Shown in pieces: positions 62,700 to 64,000 of a stretch of 64,000 nt of DNA. A model generated the notes under the pieces. The model saw only the letters and a list, made by a program, of their open reading frames with translations, made no database searches and was not told the origin of the DNA. The stretch is from Ilex aquifolium (taxonomy: Eukaryota > Streptophyta > Magnoliopsida > Aquifoliales > Aquifoliaceae), in NCBI GenBank assembly GCA_951799425.1, contig OX637394.1, positions 38,767,001 through 38,831,000 of the forward strand, read 5' to 3'. Made by a program: the position numbers and the translations under genes. The first letter of the stretch is position 1. Each line of letters starts with the position of its first letter.

Positions 62700-64000
62700 A
62701 CTTTAAAGCTGACAAAAAAATGCAAACATGCTAACTAACAAACTCGGACCGATATCTCTTATAATATATATATACTAGTAATAATCCGTGCCTAAATGCA
62801 CTTTGTAACTTAAAACAACTTGTCAATTTGAATTAGTTTTTTCTTCATTTACTTTAATTAAAGAAATTGAAATCAATCTAGTCCCCAATATTTTTCAAAA
62901 AAAATTGGTAAAGTTTCTTCTAAAAATAAGAGCCCAAAGAAATCTCAACATATCTATAGAACTCACAATCATATATAACAATCATCATAATGTACAATCA
63001 CAATTCAATTCAATTTCCCCCCAAAATAAGCATTCATACCCAACTACCAAAACAACCATCAACATTTCATACTCAAACATATCACATGACACATTTTCCT
63101 ACATCATAAAAAAAGCTTGAAAGTCACAATATACTACGGCAAAACATAACATTTATTGCATAAAAAACTCATCCAACCCAAATAAAAGTTACCAAATTCA
63201 AACCCACAAAAAAAAAAAAAAGAGACATGAAATTCATGTCACCTATACATGAAAAACAGAGATATAAAGGGGTTGATAGATTTTGAACATACAAAAGAAA
63301 GTTCACTTGTTTGTCTTTCAAAAATTCCATCAAATTCAACTCTCAATAAAAAACCTCAAATCCATGTAAGTACCTATAAAAAAACAAAGAAAAATATAAT
63401 AATCGTCCATCATAGACATTCCTTAAAAAATTCATACATGCTTTAAATTTCTTTCTTTATCAAGGTTTCATCTTACAAAAAAAAAAATTTATGTTAAACA
63501 AATGTATATGACAAAATCCACAGCAAACACACATACCCATAAAAACAAAACCGCAAGACAACAAATCAAGAATCTACTTTTCAGTCGCTAAGATAACTCA
63601 ATCCAAAAATAATTATGTATAGTGATTTACATAGATGTCAATGAGATTTCAAGTGGACTTCAAACTTGAGCTAATTAGTTTTTCCAAGTCATTGATAGTT
63701 ACAATTTTTATGTGTAAATGGATTGTAGCATTAAAGAGTAGCCTAATAGTAGATGCAGTCGAGAATGAAAAGAAGATTTAAATAGAATTCAAGTAGCCTA
63801 ATTCTCACTTTTGTTCAAAGACTTGACTCGGAATCAGCAGTGATCATTCTTAAATGTCGACTTCCCGACAGTTATATATTGAATTGAATCAGAAATGCAA
63901 CACTTGAACCGGTGAAAATCAGGAACTAAATGAATTCCTTGAGGTTCAGTTATGATATAGCTACATTGATTATGTGTAAATGAATTCTATTAATATTGAC
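62700..64000. other. AT-rich right edge, nothing recognised
   Basis: No gene, RNA or repeat family was identified. Confidence 0.5.

Overview
The window is AT-rich nuclear DNA from a flowering plant, most likely a eudicot. The evidence is plant-type GT-AG introns, plant-specific families (a CLE peptide, a GTE bromodomain protein, CYP735A and FREE1 pieces), and Athila, Tat/Retand and copia retrotransposons with hAT, CACTA and PIF/Harbinger DNA elements. I cannot name the species. All identifications come from reading the sequence; no database search was run.

Layout. 1-6.4 kb: the 3' part of an Athila-lineage Ty3/gypsy element (pol, an ORF in the env position, 3' LTR), cut by the window edge. 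6.8-8.8 kb: a decayed Tat-lineage fragment on the minus strand. 9.9-16.3 kb: the 3' end of a copia element and its downstream flank, duplicated in tandem (two 2.35 kb copies). A GGT-rich hAT-like insertion sits at the junction. 16.3-19.4 kb: a single-exon CLE signalling-peptide gene. 19.5-20.3 kb: a hAT element with a perfect 8-bp target duplication. 22.1-22.8 kb: one end of a CACTA-type element. 23.8-30.35 kb, minus strand: a mosaic of exons with working splice signals. It contains FREE1 exons without the FYVE part, a CYP735A P450 fragment, two unidentified exons, and a five-exon, phase-consistent start of an unrecognised gene. 30.7-34.6 kb: a PIF/Harbinger remnant with a foldback element and a hAT element nested in it, and a further hAT element just downstream at 34.1-34.6 kb.

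36.2-38.6 kb (plus): a GTE4-like BET bromodomain gene with four coding exons. 42.2-46.2 kb (minus): the mitochondrial malate dehydrogenase gene with seven exons, complete except for one apparent extra base at the end of exon 6. The two genes face each other. 46.5-47.7 kb: two hAT-like elements, one inserted in the end of the other. 47.9-58.1 kb: a complete-looking Tat/Retand element with two LTRs, an AATAT target duplication and a long antisense ORF region. 58.1-64 kb: no recognised gene; microsatellites, a 126-bp duplication and a 185-bp triplication.

The host genes are not a pathway. CLE is intercellular signalling, GTE4 is chromatin reading and mMDH is the mitochondrial TCA cycle. The most unusual stretch is the exon mosaic at 23.8-30.35 kb beside the CACTA end.
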